Shown: one piece after another, positions 53,142 to 62,191 of the stretch | How positions within the stretch are numbered: position 1 is the first letter of the stretch | How the letters are laid out: each line of letters starts with the position of its first letter | Assembly: GCA_037968755.1 (NCBI GenBank) | Contig: JBBKWB010000110.1 | Location: 39,442-103,441, forward strand | DNA: 64,000 bases | Direction: 5' to 3' | From: Woeseia sp037968755 | GTDB lineage: Bacteria; Pseudomonadota; Gammaproteobacteria; Steroidobacterales; Woeseiaceae | The notes under the pieces: model-generated | What the model was told of the DNA's origin: nothing | What the model saw: only the letters and a program-made list of their open reading frames with translations | Databases searched by the model: none | Position numbers and translations under genes: made by a program

Positions 53142-53465
53142 TTGAGCAAGATAGCAAGACGTCAATTTATTCAATTGTCCGCTGTAGCGGCCGCCGGTTG
53201 CCTGCTGCGCCCGGGTCAGGAAGCTCACGCACAGGACGTACCGCACCTTAGCGAAGACGATCCGACCGCAAAGGCGATGAAATACACGCACGACACCAGC
53301 ACAGTCGACGCTGGCGCGCGCGCTAATCCTGCCGAAAACCAGCACTGTGCGAACTGCGCGTTGATACAGGGCGAAGATGGCGAGGCCTGGCGTCCATGCC
53401 AGATTTTCCCGGGCAAGCTCGTTGCTGCAAATGGCTGGTGCTCAGTGTGGGCTCCGAAAGCCTGA
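53142..53465 (+). CDS. High-potential iron-sulfur protein (HiPIP)
   Basis: Periplasmic [4Fe-4S] electron carrier, 107 residues. A Tat-like signal (RRQFIQLSAVAAAGCL) starts it; the mature part holds four cysteines in HiPIP order: HCANCALIQ (C-x2-C), WRPCQIFPG and NGWCSVW. TTG at 53142 is preferred because AAGAGGAG lies upstream; an ATG at 53085 would give an N-terminal Pro/Arg-rich leader of 19 residues. It can feed a reaction centre, or a terminal oxidase in chemotrophs. It precedes the metallo-hydrolase by 41 bases. Confidence 0.88.
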   Translation: MSKIARRQFIQLSAVAAAGCLLRPGQEAHAQDVPHLSEDDPTAKAMKYTHDTSTVDAGARANPAENQHCANCALIQGEDGEAWRPCQIFPGKLVAANGWCSVWAPKA

Positions 53466-53506
53466 TACTGCCTTTGGCGCCGGCTATGCGCCGGCGCCAA
53501 TAGACC

Positions 53507-54370
53507 GTGGCCTTGCCACAGGTACAACACTTTCATCATCCTGGAACCGGAACGCTGTCCTATGTGGTCAGTGATCCGGCGACCGCTTGTGCTGCAGTTA
53601 TCGATCCCGTGCTGGGCTTCGATATTGTTTCGGGGCGCAGCGACGACAGCCAGGTACGAGCCATTGTCGATTATCTCGGCGGCAAGCAGCTGAAGCTGCA
53701 ATGGCTGCTGGAAACGCACGCGCATGCAGATCATTTGAGCGGCGCGCAATACATTCGTGCAAGCCTGGGTGGCAGCGTTGCCATCGGCGAGGGCATTCGC
53801 GCCGTGCAGGAGCACTTTGGCAAGGTGTTCAATCTCAAGCCACCTTTCCGGCCAGACGGCCACCAGTTCGATACGCTGTTCAGCGACGGCGATACCTTCA
53901 AGATCGGTGAACTTGAGGGTGCCGTAATGGCAACGCCGGGCCATACCAGCGACAGCATGACCTACGTCATTGGCGATGCAGCCTTTGTCGGTGACACGCT
54001 GTTCATGCCTGATCTTGGCACCGCGCGCTGCGACTTTCCGGGCGGCGATGCGGGGCTTCTTTACGATTCCATCCAAAATATTCTCAGCTTGCCAGATGCT
54101 ACACGCCTGTTCATGTGCCATGACTATCCGCCAGACGGACGTGAGTTGCGCGCCGAGACCACGGTGCGCGAGCAAAAGGCTGACAACATCCATGTGGGCG
54201 GTGGTCGCACACGCGACGAGTATATTCAGCTACGCGAGACGCGTGACAAGAAGCTCAGTCTGCCGGCGCTGATATTGCCGGCGATTCAAATCAATATGCG
54301 CGCTGGCAACTTGCCGCCGGCGGAGGACAACCAGGTTGTTTACCTGCGAATTCCTCTCGACCTGATCTGA
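53507..54370 (+). CDS. ETHE1-like metallo-beta-lactamase protein (possible persulfide dioxygenase)
   Basis: A 287-residue metallo-beta-lactamase-fold protein. The motif LETHAHADHLSGAQYI is the ETHE1/persulfide dioxygenase metal site, with ATPGHTSDSMTYV, GDTLFMPDLGTARCDFPGG and MCHDYPP completing the ligands. ETHE1-type enzymes use iron and oxygen to turn glutathione persulfide into sulfite, which the SorAB-like pair 3 kb upstream could oxidise. Start is GTG at 53507. No persulfide assay evidence; a glyoxalase II-like role is the other option. Confidence 0.82.
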   Translation: MALPQVQHFHHPGTGTLSYVVSDPATACAAVIDPVLGFDIVSGRSDDSQVRAIVDYLGGKQLKLQWLLETHAHADHLSGAQYIRASLGGSVAIGEGIRAVQEHFGKVFNLKPPFRPDGHQFDTLFSDGDTFKIGELEGAVMATPGHTSDSMTYVIGDAAFVGDTLFMPDLGTARCDFPGGDAGLLYDSIQNILSLPDATRLFMCHDYPPDGRELRAETTVREQKADNIHVGGGRTRDEYIQLRETRDKKLSLPALILPAIQINMRAGNLPPAEDNQVVYLRIPLDLI

Positions 54371-54487
54371 GCAGGTGCCCGGCAGCTAATAGCAGCGCAG
54401 GAATCCGTATTCAGGCTCTATACCCGGGTGGCAGCCTGTGTACAATTCGCCGACCACACCGACTGCCATCTTTCGCGGAGACCTACC

Positions 54488-55669
54488 TTGTTTGATTCGC
54501 TTAGTGCATTGCCTTCTGATGCCATTCTTCGGCTGATATCCGAACATGCCAATGACCATCGCAAGGACAAAGTTGATCTCGGCGTAGGGGTCTATCGCAC
54601 GGTCGCGGGTGACACGCCGGTGCTGAAATCGGTTAAAGCTGCCGAGCGCATTATCCTCGACACTCAGGACAGCAAGACGTATCTCGGTTCTGGTGGTGAT
54701 CCGGAATTTAACGAACTCGTTCAAAAGTTAAGCTTTGGTGACGATGTTGCATCAGAACGCGTTACGACCCTGCAAACGCCTGGCGGCTCGGGTGCGTTGC
54801 GGGTTGCCGCAGGAGTTATTCTGCGTGCACGTGAAGATGCAACTGTTTGGCACAGCGATCCGACCTGGGCCAATCATGTGCCGTTGCTGGGCGGTGCTGG
54901 ACTGAAGCTCGAAGCGTATCCCTACTATGACGCGGACAATCGCGTCATTCTTTTCGAGCAGATGCTCGACAAGCTGAAAAAGGTGCCGGAGGGCGACATC
55001 GTCCTGCTGCACGGCTGCTGCCATAACCCGACCGGTATGGATCTCGATCGAGAACAGTGGCAAGAGGTGGCCGATCTGATTGCGAACCGCAAGTTGCTGC
55101 CGTTTGTCGATCTTGCGTACCAGGGTTTTGCCAAAGGCCTGGATGCGGACGCGTTCGGAATTCGACTGCTGGCCGGCAAAGTGCCGGAACTGGTTGTGGC
55201 GACCTCCTGTTCGAAAAACTTTGGCCTGTACCGCGATCGGGTTGGTTCGTTGTCTATCGTTTCAAGCAACGCAAAAACGGCAGGCATCGTCCGCAGCCAG
55301 GCGCATAATATTGTGCGGACGATGTATTCAATGCCGCCGGATCATGGTGCGGCTATTGTGCGTAATATTCTGAGTAACGCTGAACTGCGAACGATGTGGG
55401 AAGCTGAACTCACCGAGATGCGCAACCGCTTGCAGTCCATGCGCAATAGCCTCGTCAGTGCATTGCGCGACAAAGCGCCCGAACACGACTTCTCACACGT
55501 GGCTCGTGCGAACGGCATGTTCTGTTTCCTCGGCCTGTCAGAGAATCAGGTCGAGCGCCTGAAAAAAGACAGTGGCGTGTACATGGTGGGCTCAAGTCGA
55601 ATCAACGTTGCCGGCATTACCCCGGGCAACGTTGACTACCTGGCAGGCGCGATCGCCTCAGTCCTGTAA
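54488..55669 (+). CDS. Aspartate/aromatic aminotransferase
   Basis: PLP enzyme of fold type I, 393 residues, close to E. coli AspC and TyrB in length and in opening (MFDSLSALPSDAIL compared with AspC MFENITAAPADPIL). Conserved parts: DKVDLGVGVYRTVAGDTPVLKSVK, TPGGSGALRVAA, CCHNPTGMD (substrate/PLP region), VDLAYQGFAKG, and SKNFGLYRDRVG with the Schiff-base lysine. TTG at 54488 with GGAG upstream gives the conserved N terminus; ATG at 54428 would not. It exchanges amino groups between aspartate or aromatic amino acids and 2-oxoglutarate. Its 3' end overlaps the DUF192 gene by 12 bases. Confidence 0.9.
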   Translation: MFDSLSALPSDAILRLISEHANDHRKDKVDLGVGVYRTVAGDTPVLKSVKAAERIILDTQDSKTYLGSGGDPEFNELVQKLSFGDDVASERVTTLQTPGGSGALRVAAGVILRAREDATVWHSDPTWANHVPLLGGAGLKLEAYPYYDADNRVILFEQMLDKLKKVPEGDIVLLHGCCHNPTGMDLDREQWQEVADLIANRKLLPFVDLAYQGFAKGLDADAFGIRLLAGKVPELVVATSCSKNFGLYRDRVGSLSIVSSNAKTAGIVRSQAHNIVRTMYSMPPDHGAAIVRNILSNAELRTMWEAELTEMRNRLQSMRNSLVSALRDKAPEHDFSHVARANGMFCFLGLSENQVERLKKDSGVYMVGSSRINVAGITPGNVDYLAGAIASVL

Positions 55670-56134
55670 CGGCGTAACGTCACCGGCCCAGAACAGGCGG
55701 TCACCGGCGTCGATACCCAGCTTGTCGCTGATGCCGGCATTCAATTCGAGTACGTAACGGACAGGCTCGCTGGAACCGATTGATTTCAACGACTGCGGTT
55801 CCGTGAATTTTGCGATCGACGAGATCGTGCCGTCAGCGCGCACAAACAGCATGTCGAGTGGAATAAACGTGTTCTTCATCCACATCGAATGCACGGCGTC
55901 CCGCCCGTAAACAAACAGCATGCCGCGCCAGTCATCCATATTGCGCACATGCATCAGGCCCCGCATACGTTGCTCGTCGTTCAGCGCGAGGTATATATCG
56001 AAGCGGTAGCAGGCGTTTGTACTGGCGCTGATCACTATGCTGCTTTGCGGAAACGCGGCGTCGAGCTCAGCATCGGCTGATGCGAAGCCGGCGAACAACA
56101 GCAGCGCGACTAGCAATACCAGGAGTGACTTCAT
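55658..56134 (-). CDS. Exported DUF192 protein
   Basis: A 158-residue protein with a signal peptide (about 1-21). The DUF192 signature is clear: RMRGLMHVRNMDDWRGMLFVY, followed by SMWMKNTFIPLDMLFVRADGTISSIA and VRYVLELNAG. Bacterial homologues have unknown functions. ATG at 56134 overlaps the stop of the upstream gene (ATGA), which decides the start. The two form a small operon on the minus strand. Confidence 0.88.
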   Translation of the reverse strand: MKSLLVLLVALLLFAGFASADAELDAAFPQSSIVISASTNACYRFDIYLALNDEQRMRGLMHVRNMDDWRGMLFVYGRDAVHSMWMKNTFIPLDMLFVRADGTISSIAKFTEPQSLKSIGSSEPVRYVLELNAGISDKLGIDAGDRLFWAGDVTPLQD

Positions 56135-56682
56135 GAATCTGTGCCTCGCCAACTGACGCGGCCACTGTAGCGCAACTCGCGCAAGGTCACGCTGCCGTCA
56201 CCATTCAGTTCGACCAGTGGCGCGAGGCAATAGACAATGCCGCGAATAGCATAGTCATCACTGCCATCGTCCAATGCTATTTGTGCGGTTACATCAGACC
56301 AGCAAATCTCGCTGTCCTGATTACTGTAAAAACGGCCGTTGTTTTCTTCGATCAGGGTGACGGTCGCAGGCAATTCGCGGGCAGTGGCGCCACGCTGCAG
56401 TGCAGGCAGGGCAACAATGAAGGCCAGGCGGCGTTCCTCGCCGTCAACCATGGCCGGTCCGGCAAAACGCAGTCGTGCGCCGTCGCCGAATGGCCGCGGC
56501 ATGCCGGCGCACTCCAGCTCGCTGCTGTCCCAGCTGAGGGTTGTGCGCAGATCGCCATACAGTTCGACCGAGAAACCGGCATCACTGATGCAATCAGCGG
56601 GCGCGTGTGACGGCGTGTCGGAGCAGGCGCTGCCGGCCAATAGCAGGCCGGCAAGGTAGGCGGTGGCGTATTTGTGCTGCAT
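56131..56682 (-). CDS. Hypothetical exported protein, possible lipoprotein
   Basis: A 183-residue protein with an N-terminal hydrophobic stretch ending in GSAC, which may be a lipobox (cleavage before Cys near residue 20). The mature part has six or so strands, three further cysteines, and segments FYSNQDSEICWSDV and VVEL-type strands; no known domain is recognised. It may be an extracytoplasmic beta-barrel-like small protein. Coupled to the DUF192 gene by a 4-base overlap. ATG at 56680-56682 is chosen because the frame beyond it (to 56721) lacks a ribosome site. Confidence 0.65.
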   Translation of the reverse strand: MQHKYATAYLAGLLLAGSACSDTPSHAPADCISDAGFSVELYGDLRTTLSWDSSELECAGMPRPFGDGARLRFAGPAMVDGEERRLAFIVALPALQRGATARELPATVTLIEENNGRFYSNQDSEICWSDVTAQIALDDGSDDYAIRGIVYCLAPLVELNGDGSVTLRELRYSGRVSWRGTDS

Positions 56683-56848
56683 CAGGTCGGTCGTTGTCGA
56701 GAATGCGCCTAGTTTATGCAATGTCTGCGAAGAATGATGGTCGTATTGAGGCTAATGCCCGGCGCCGCGAGCTTGCCCGGTTACCGCTGCAACCACTGCC
56801 AGCGGCGAACGGATGCCCGGTGACCGGGGCACAGCAGCGAGAGTCTGG

Positions 56849-56877
56849 TTCAAATACGGGGAAGCAGGCCCTACAAT
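56849..56877 (+). promoter_or_regulatory. Candidate promoter of the MoxR operon
   Basis: TTCAAA (56849-56854) and TACAAT (56872-56877) are spaced by exactly 17 bases and lie 43 bases before the MoxR ATG. A sigma-70 type match of 4/6 and 5/6. Confidence 0.6.
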
Positions 56878-56919
56878 GGCACGCCTTTTGGCGAGCCCGT
56901 TTTTCATTTCGGAGTACCG

Positions 56920-57888
56920 ATGAGCGTAGCAGAACAATTCCAACAGCTCGAAACCCACGTCAGCAGCCTGATTGTCGGCCAGGGACACTTGATCAATCGC
57001 ATGCTTATCGCGTTGTTATGCGACGGCCACCTGCTGGTCGAAGGCGCGCCCGGCCTGGCCAAGACTCGCGCGATCAAGGTGCTCTCGGAAAGCATTGAAG
57101 GGGACTTTCACCGCCTGCAGTTTACCCCTGACCTGTTGCCGGCCGACCTGACGGGTACCGAAATCTATCGTCCTGCCGATGGCAGCTTCGAGTTCCGCTT
57201 CGGCCCCTTGTTCCATAATCTGATTCTCGCCGATGAGATCAACCGTGCGCCGGCAAAAGTCCAGTCGGCCCTGCTTGAAGCTATGGAAGAGCGCCAGATT
57301 ACGGTGGGCGACAAGAGCTACCCGCTGTCGCCATTGTTCATGGTGATGGCTACCCAAAACCCGATCGAGCAGGAAGGCACCTATCCGCTGCCCGAAGCGC
57401 AGCTTGATCGTTTCCTGCTGCATGTGCAGGTGGGCTATCCGAGCATCGAAGACGAGCGCCGCATCCTGCGTTTGAATCGCGATGAAGCGAAATCCGGCGA
57501 GCGTGACGCATTCAAACCGCCGCAACCCTTGCCGCAAGCCAGTGTGATGGCCGGCCGCCAGGAAATCCTGAATCTGCATCTTGCGGACGAGCTGGAGCAG
57601 TACATCGTCAACATCGTCGTCTCGACCCGCACACCGGAGCAGGTCGATGACGCGCTGGCGGGCCAGGTGCTGTACGGCGCCAGTCCGCGTGCCTGCATGG
57701 GTATTGATCGGGCCTCGCGCGCGCATGCGTGGCTTGCCGGCCGCGACTACGTCGGTCCCGAGGATATCCAGGCGGTCGCACACGATGTACTGCGCCATCG
57801 CCTCGTACTGAGTTTCGAGGCGGAGGCGGATGGCATCAGTCCCGACTCCATAATCGAGCGCATCCTCGATGGTGTTGGCGTTCCCTGA
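56920..57888 (+). CDS. MoxR-family AAA ATPase
   Basis: A 322-residue chaperone-like ATPase. The Walker A GAPGLAKTRAIKVL (near residue 40), Walker B ADEINRAPAKVQSALLEAMEERQIT and sensor region ATQNPIEQEGTYPLPEAQLDRFLLH are all intact. MoxR proteins help mature or assemble metal or surface complexes together with VWA proteins. It is the first gene of a six-gene operon (MoxR, DUF58, DUF4381, two VWA proteins, BatD). ATG has GGAG upstream. Confidence 0.95.
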   Translation: MSVAEQFQQLETHVSSLIVGQGHLINRMLIALLCDGHLLVEGAPGLAKTRAIKVLSESIEGDFHRLQFTPDLLPADLTGTEIYRPADGSFEFRFGPLFHNLILADEINRAPAKVQSALLEAMEERQITVGDKSYPLSPLFMVMATQNPIEQEGTYPLPEAQLDRFLLHVQVGYPSIEDERRILRLNRDEAKSGERDAFKPPQPLPQASVMAGRQEILNLHLADELEQYIVNIVVSTRTPEQVDDALAGQVLYGASPRACMGIDRASRAHAWLAGRDYVGPEDIQAVAHDVLRHRLVLSFEAEADGISPDSIIERILDGVGVP

Positions 57889-57901
57889 GCAGGAGTAAAG
57901 C

Positions 57902-58846
57902 GTGCGCCACGACCACCTACACGCCGACGCCTCGCCGGTCAGTGTCAGCCAGAAAGGACTGATACGGCTGGCCGGACCTGCGCGCGCGATCGCGCTGGAC
58001 GTATTGCGGGTCAATTCCCTGCAGGCGGGCGCGTACGTTTCGCACTTCAAAGGTCGCGGCATGGAGTTTGACGAGTCGCGTCCCTACCAGCCGGGCGACG
58101 ATCCTCGCAACATCGACTGGCGGGTGACGGCGCGCAGCACCGAGGCCTACACCAAGCTGTTTCGCGAAGAGCGCGAACGTCCGGTTCTGATCATGGTCGA
58201 CCTTCGCAGCAATATGCATTTTGCGACCCGCGGCAGTTCCAAATCGGTATCGGCGAGCCGTGCGGCTGCGTTGCTGTCATGGTCTGCACACCACCGCGGC
58301 GATCGCCTGGGCGGCATTATTTTTGGCGACACAAAACATCGCGAACTGAAACCACGGTTAGGTCGGCAAGCGGCTCTGCGTTACGTGCACCAGCTTGTCA
58401 GTCACGAAGATTGGGCAAACAAGGTAAGACCGCCGGAGGCCGATGTCAGCGCACCGTTGTCAGCGGCGATGTCGGCGCTGAGACGCGTGGCTCGTCCCGG
58501 CAGCCTCGTTATCGTCATTAGCGATTTTCTTGGTTTCGATCGCTCGGCGCAGGCCTATTTGTCCGGTGTCGCACGACACAACGAGGTGCTCGCGGTGAAC
58601 GTCAGCGATCCGCTGGAGCGCGAGTTACCACCGCCCGGCCATTACCGCCTGGTCTGTGAAGATCGCGAAATGGCGATCGATACCTATTCCCGCGCGGCGC
58701 GAGTCGAATACCACACGGCCTGGGCCGACCGCCAGAACGCGCTGGAAGCGTATTGCCAGCGATACGGCATTCACCTGATGCCGCTGTCTACCGACGACGA
58801 CCCCGTGGTCTGCCTGCAGCAGGCGCTCGGGCGTCGCAGTCATTGA
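57902..58846 (+). CDS. DUF58 protein
   Basis: A 314-residue cytoplasmic protein of the MoxR-operon DUF58 family. The signature GMEFDESRPYQPGDDPRNIDWRVTARSTEAYTKLFREERE is clear, then LIMVDLRSNMHFATRG looks like a degenerate VWA metal site. A GTG start at 57902 has AGGAG upstream. It probably binds the MoxR ATPase or the VWA partners. Function not biochemically known. Confidence 0.92.
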   Translation: MRHDHLHADASPVSVSQKGLIRLAGPARAIALDVLRVNSLQAGAYVSHFKGRGMEFDESRPYQPGDDPRNIDWRVTARSTEAYTKLFREERERPVLIMVDLRSNMHFATRGSSKSVSASRAAALLSWSAHHRGDRLGGIIFGDTKHRELKPRLGRQAALRYVHQLVSHEDWANKVRPPEADVSAPLSAAMSALRRVARPGSLVIVISDFLGFDRSAQAYLSGVARHNEVLAVNVSDPLERELPPPGHYRLVCEDREMAIDTYSRAARVEYHTAWADRQNALEAYCQRYGIHLMPLSTDDDPVVCLQQALGRRSH

Positions 58847-58858
58847 GACGACAATCGT

Positions 58859-59353
58859 ATGAATCCTGAAGATATTCCGCTGCGCGACCTGCATTTGCCT
58901 GCACCCGTCGGCTGGTGGCCACCGGCACCGGGTTGGTGGCTGCTGATGGCAATAGCGGCTGCTGGCTTGCTGTGGTTCTTGTGGCGTGCCTGGCAACAGT
59001 GGCGGCGTGCAGCAGCGCGACGCATCGCAATGGCGGAGCTGAAGCGTTACGCCGGTGCATATCAGCAAGACGGTGATCTCGTCACGCTGGCGAAACGATT
59101 GTCCGAGTTAACCCGACGCGCGATGCTCGCCTACGCACCACGCGACGAGGTGGCCAGCCTGACAGGCGAGGCCTGGTTGCTCTGGCTTGATCGCGGTTTG
59201 GCTGTACCGGTTTTCTCCACGGGCGCTGGTCGCAGTCTTGAATCCTTGCCGTACCGGCGCAGCGACGAACACCATGCTGACGTTAACGCAATGGCATTGA
59301 TCGAAGCCGTTAAGCAACGACTGGCAACCCCGTTGCCAGAGGAGCAAGGCTGA
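58859..59353 (+). CDS. DUF4381 membrane protein
   Basis: A 164-residue protein with one membrane helix (WLLMAIAAAGLLWFLWRAW, near residue 27-45) after a short N-terminal PLRDLHLPAPVGWWPPAPG segment typical of DUF4381. A cytoplasmic helical part follows (ELKRYAGAYQQDGDLVTLAKRLSELTRRAML). Members lie in MoxR/Bat operons; role unknown. Its TGA overlaps the next ATG (TGATG). Confidence 0.9.
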   Translation: MNPEDIPLRDLHLPAPVGWWPPAPGWWLLMAIAAAGLLWFLWRAWQQWRRAAARRIAMAELKRYAGAYQQDGDLVTLAKRLSELTRRAMLAYAPRDEVASLTGEAWLLWLDRGLAVPVFSTGAGRSLESLPYRRSDEHHADVNAMALIEAVKQRLATPLPEEQG

Positions 59354-60399
59354 TGTGGTCGCTGGCCTGGCCCTGGATGCTGCTTGCGCTGCCATTGCCG
59401 ATATTGGTGCGCAAACTGCTGCCGCCCGTTAGCGGCGCACAGGAAGCTGGCCTGCGTGTGCCCAGCCTGTCGGGCTTCGCAGTACTGGCGGATCGTTCCG
59501 AAGTTGAGCAGTTACTGAACTGGCGATTCTGGCTGGCAGTTATCGCCTGGTTGCTATTGGTCCTCGCCGCGGCGCGTCCCGAGCGTATCGGCGACGAACT
59601 TGAGGTGCCGGTTTCCGGTCGCAACCTGATGCTTGCTGTGGATCTGTCCGGCAGCATGGATGCGAAGGATTTCGAACTGGGCAGTCGCCGTGTTGATCGC
59701 CTGACTGCCACCAAGGCGGTTGCCAGCGACTTCATTACGCGGCGCGAAGGGGATCGTATCGGTCTCATCCTGTTTGGCGAGCGCGCCTATCTGCAAGTCC
59801 CGCTGACGCTCGACCGGGAAACCGTCAACGTTTTGTTAATGGAAGCATTCATTGGCCTCGCTGGTGAGAAAACGGCCATCGGTGATGCGATCACGCTTGC
59901 TGTTAAACGCATTCATGACCAGGGTGATGAAGCAGGCGAGCAAGTGCTCGTGTTGTTGACCGACGGCGCGAACACAGCCGGCGAAGTGGATCCGCTGAAG
60001 GCGGCGGAACTCGCTGCGCAAATCGGCCTGCGTATTTACACAATCGGTATTGGTGCGGAACAGATGGTTGTGCCGTCAATCACCGGTGGCATGCGCCGCG
60101 TCAATCCATCGGCTGATCTTGATGAAAAAACGCTAACCAAAATTGCTGAGCAGACGGGCGGCCGCTACTTCCGCGCGCGCGACACGACGGCGTTGCAGGA
60201 TATTTACAAACTGCTCGATGAGATGGAGCCGGTTGCCGAGCCCGAAGCGGGTTTTCGGCCGGTCACTGCGTTGTACTACTGGCCACTCGGCGGTGCGCTG
60301 GCGCTGGCCATGCTTATGACGCTATTCAATTTGCTGGCGGGTTGGCAGGTTGCGCGCGAGATGAAGCGCGGGATGAAGGTCGTTCGCGATGCCGGCTGA
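59353..60399 (+). CDS. VWA-domain membrane protein, BatA type
   Basis: A 348-residue protein with two N-terminal hydrophobic helices (about 5-20 and 58-77), a von Willebrand A domain (about 85-280) and a C-terminal helix (about 305-325). The MIDAS metal site is complete: AVDLSGSMDAKD and LLTDGANTAGEVD. BatA-like proteins are tied to stress or aerotolerance. It overlaps the next gene by 11 bases. Confidence 0.93.
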   Translation: MWSLAWPWMLLALPLPILVRKLLPPVSGAQEAGLRVPSLSGFAVLADRSEVEQLLNWRFWLAVIAWLLLVLAAARPERIGDELEVPVSGRNLMLAVDLSGSMDAKDFELGSRRVDRLTATKAVASDFITRREGDRIGLILFGERAYLQVPLTLDRETVNVLLMEAFIGLAGEKTAIGDAITLAVKRIHDQGDEAGEQVLVLLTDGANTAGEVDPLKAAELAAQIGLRIYTIGIGAEQMVVPSITGGMRRVNPSADLDEKTLTKIAEQTGGRYFRARDTTALQDIYKLLDEMEPVAEPEAGFRPVTALYYWPLGGALALAMLMTLFNLLAGWQVAREMKRGMKVVRDAG

Positions 60400-62191
60400 A
60401 TTTCATTTCATTCGGCCGGAGTGGCTCTGGGCGTTGTTGCCAGCCCTGGCAGCGATTGCGCTACTGGCGCAACGACGACTGGCACCGGGTAGCTGGCAGC
60501 GGGTTGTCGATCCGGCGCTGGTACCGTACGTGCTGTCGAGTTCGCAGAAGCACCAGGGAATTTATCGCTGGTGGCTGGTGATGCTGGGTGCAGTATTGGC
60601 GATAACGGCGCTGGCCGGTCCGGCCTGGCAACGTATCGATCAACCCGTGTTTCGCTCGGACCAGGCGCTGGTCGTTGCACTCGACTTGTCGCGCTCTATG
60701 GACGCGCAGGATTTGACGCCGAGTCGACTCGTGCGCGCACGCCTCAAGATTCTCGACATTATTGAGAAAAGACTCAGCGGGCAAACTGCGCTCGTTGTGT
60801 ATTCATCGAACGCGTTCACGGTTACGCCGCTTACAACAGACGGCGACACGGTGGCGGCTCTGGTGAACAGCCTGGGTACCGACATCATGCCGAGCCGCGG
60901 CAGTTACCCGGTAGCCGCCATAGACAAGGCGCGACAGCTGCTGGAACAGGCAGGCTCGACCAACGGCGAGGTCTTGCTGATTGCGGACGGCGGCAGCTCA
61001 CCGGCGGCGGAGCAAGCGGCGACCGAACTGCGCGAAGCCGGCTATCGTCTCTCAGTCCTGGCGGTCGGCACGCCGGACGGTGCGCCGATTCCGCGAGCTG
61101 GCGGTGGCTTTGTTACTGATCGTTCCGGCCAGATGGCAGTACCGCGGCTTGAAGCAGACGGCCTGCAGCGACTGGCAACAGCCGGCGGTGGCCGCTTCAG
61201 CGTTATTACCACCGATGACAGCGACCTGGAGCGGCTGTTGTCGCATGAGCTCGGTTCGAGCGCGGCGTCTGACGATGCCCAGGCAACCGACCAATGGCGC
61301 GAAGATGGTGTCTGGCTATTGTTGTTGCTTGTGCCATTGGCAGCACTGGCGTTTCGTCGTGGCTGGGTACTGGTACTCGTGATCGCGCTGTTGCCACTGC
61401 CACAACAGGCACAGGCGCTGACCTGGACTGATCTTTGGAAAACGCCCGATCAACAGGCACGTGAATTGCTCGCAGATGGCGATGCCGCGACAGCCGCAGA
61501 AAAGTTCGAGCATCGCGACTGGCAGGCGGTGGCACGCTATCGTGCAGGCCAGTACGGCGACAGCGCCGCCAGTTTTTCGGTAAAGGACGATGCCCGGTCA
61601 TTGTACAACCTCGGTAATGCACTGGCCCGCATGAGCGAATTCGAAAGCGCGATAGAAGCGTATGACAAGGCGCTGGAAATCGATCCGACGGACGAAGACG
61701 CGATGTACAACCGCGATCTGCTGAAAGACTTGATGGAAGCGCAGGATTCGCAAAACGAGCAGAACCAGGAAAACAGCGGTGAATCCGGTGGCGAAGCGCA
61801 GCAGTCTGAAGGCGACAGTCAATCCGACGAGTCCGGTGAAGAGGGCAGTGAGGGCAGCCCGGGCAGTGAATCACAGGATGGCGATTCCGCACGCGAGCAG
61901 CAGGAAATGAGCGAAGAAGACCTCGCTGCGCTGCAAGAGGAACTGGACCGCGCGGCACAGGAAGCAGCCGAGCAGGGCGATGAAACCGATCCGCAGCTAG
62001 GTCAGGCACAGGCCGACGCCGAGGCGCGCCGGCTGCAGGAACAAGAGCAGGCCATGGAGCAATGGCTGCGGCGGATTCCCAATGATCCGGGTGGTTTACT
62101 TCGCCGCAAATTCCGATATCAGTATCAAAGACAGGGACGCGATCAGGACGGCAACAATGTCTGGCCTGACGACGAGGTGCAACCATGGTAG
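60389..62191 (+). CDS. VWA plus TPR protein, BatB/BatC fusion
   Basis: A 600-residue protein joining BatB and BatC functions. It has N-terminal membrane helices, a VWA domain with VALDLSRSMDAQD (MIDAS) near residue 95, a further helix near 310-335, then a TPR region (ARSLYNLGNALARMSEFESAIEAYDKALEIDPTDEDAMYNRDLL, about 395-440). A long acidic low-complexity part rich in Glu, Gln, Ser and Gly follows, and a basic tail ends it. Such fusions are common in gammaproteobacterial Bat operons. Overlaps batD by 7 bases. Confidence 0.92.
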   Translation: MPAEFHFIRPEWLWALLPALAAIALLAQRRLAPGSWQRVVDPALVPYVLSSSQKHQGIYRWWLVMLGAVLAITALAGPAWQRIDQPVFRSDQALVVALDLSRSMDAQDLTPSRLVRARLKILDIIEKRLSGQTALVVYSSNAFTVTPLTTDGDTVAALVNSLGTDIMPSRGSYPVAAIDKARQLLEQAGSTNGEVLLIADGGSSPAAEQAATELREAGYRLSVLAVGTPDGAPIPRAGGGFVTDRSGQMAVPRLEADGLQRLATAGGGRFSVITTDDSDLERLLSHELGSSAASDDAQATDQWREDGVWLLLLLVPLAALAFRRGWVLVLVIALLPLPQQAQALTWTDLWKTPDQQARELLADGDAATAAEKFEHRDWQAVARYRAGQYGDSAASFSVKDDARSLYNLGNALARMSEFESAIEAYDKALEIDPTDEDAMYNRDLLKDLMEAQDSQNEQNQENSGESGGEAQQSEGDSQSDESGEEGSEGSPGSESQDGDSAREQQEMSEEDLAALQEELDRAAQEAAEQGDETDPQLGQAQADAEARRLQEQEQAMEQWLRRIPNDPGGLLRRKFRYQYQRQGRDQDGNNVWPDDEVQPW

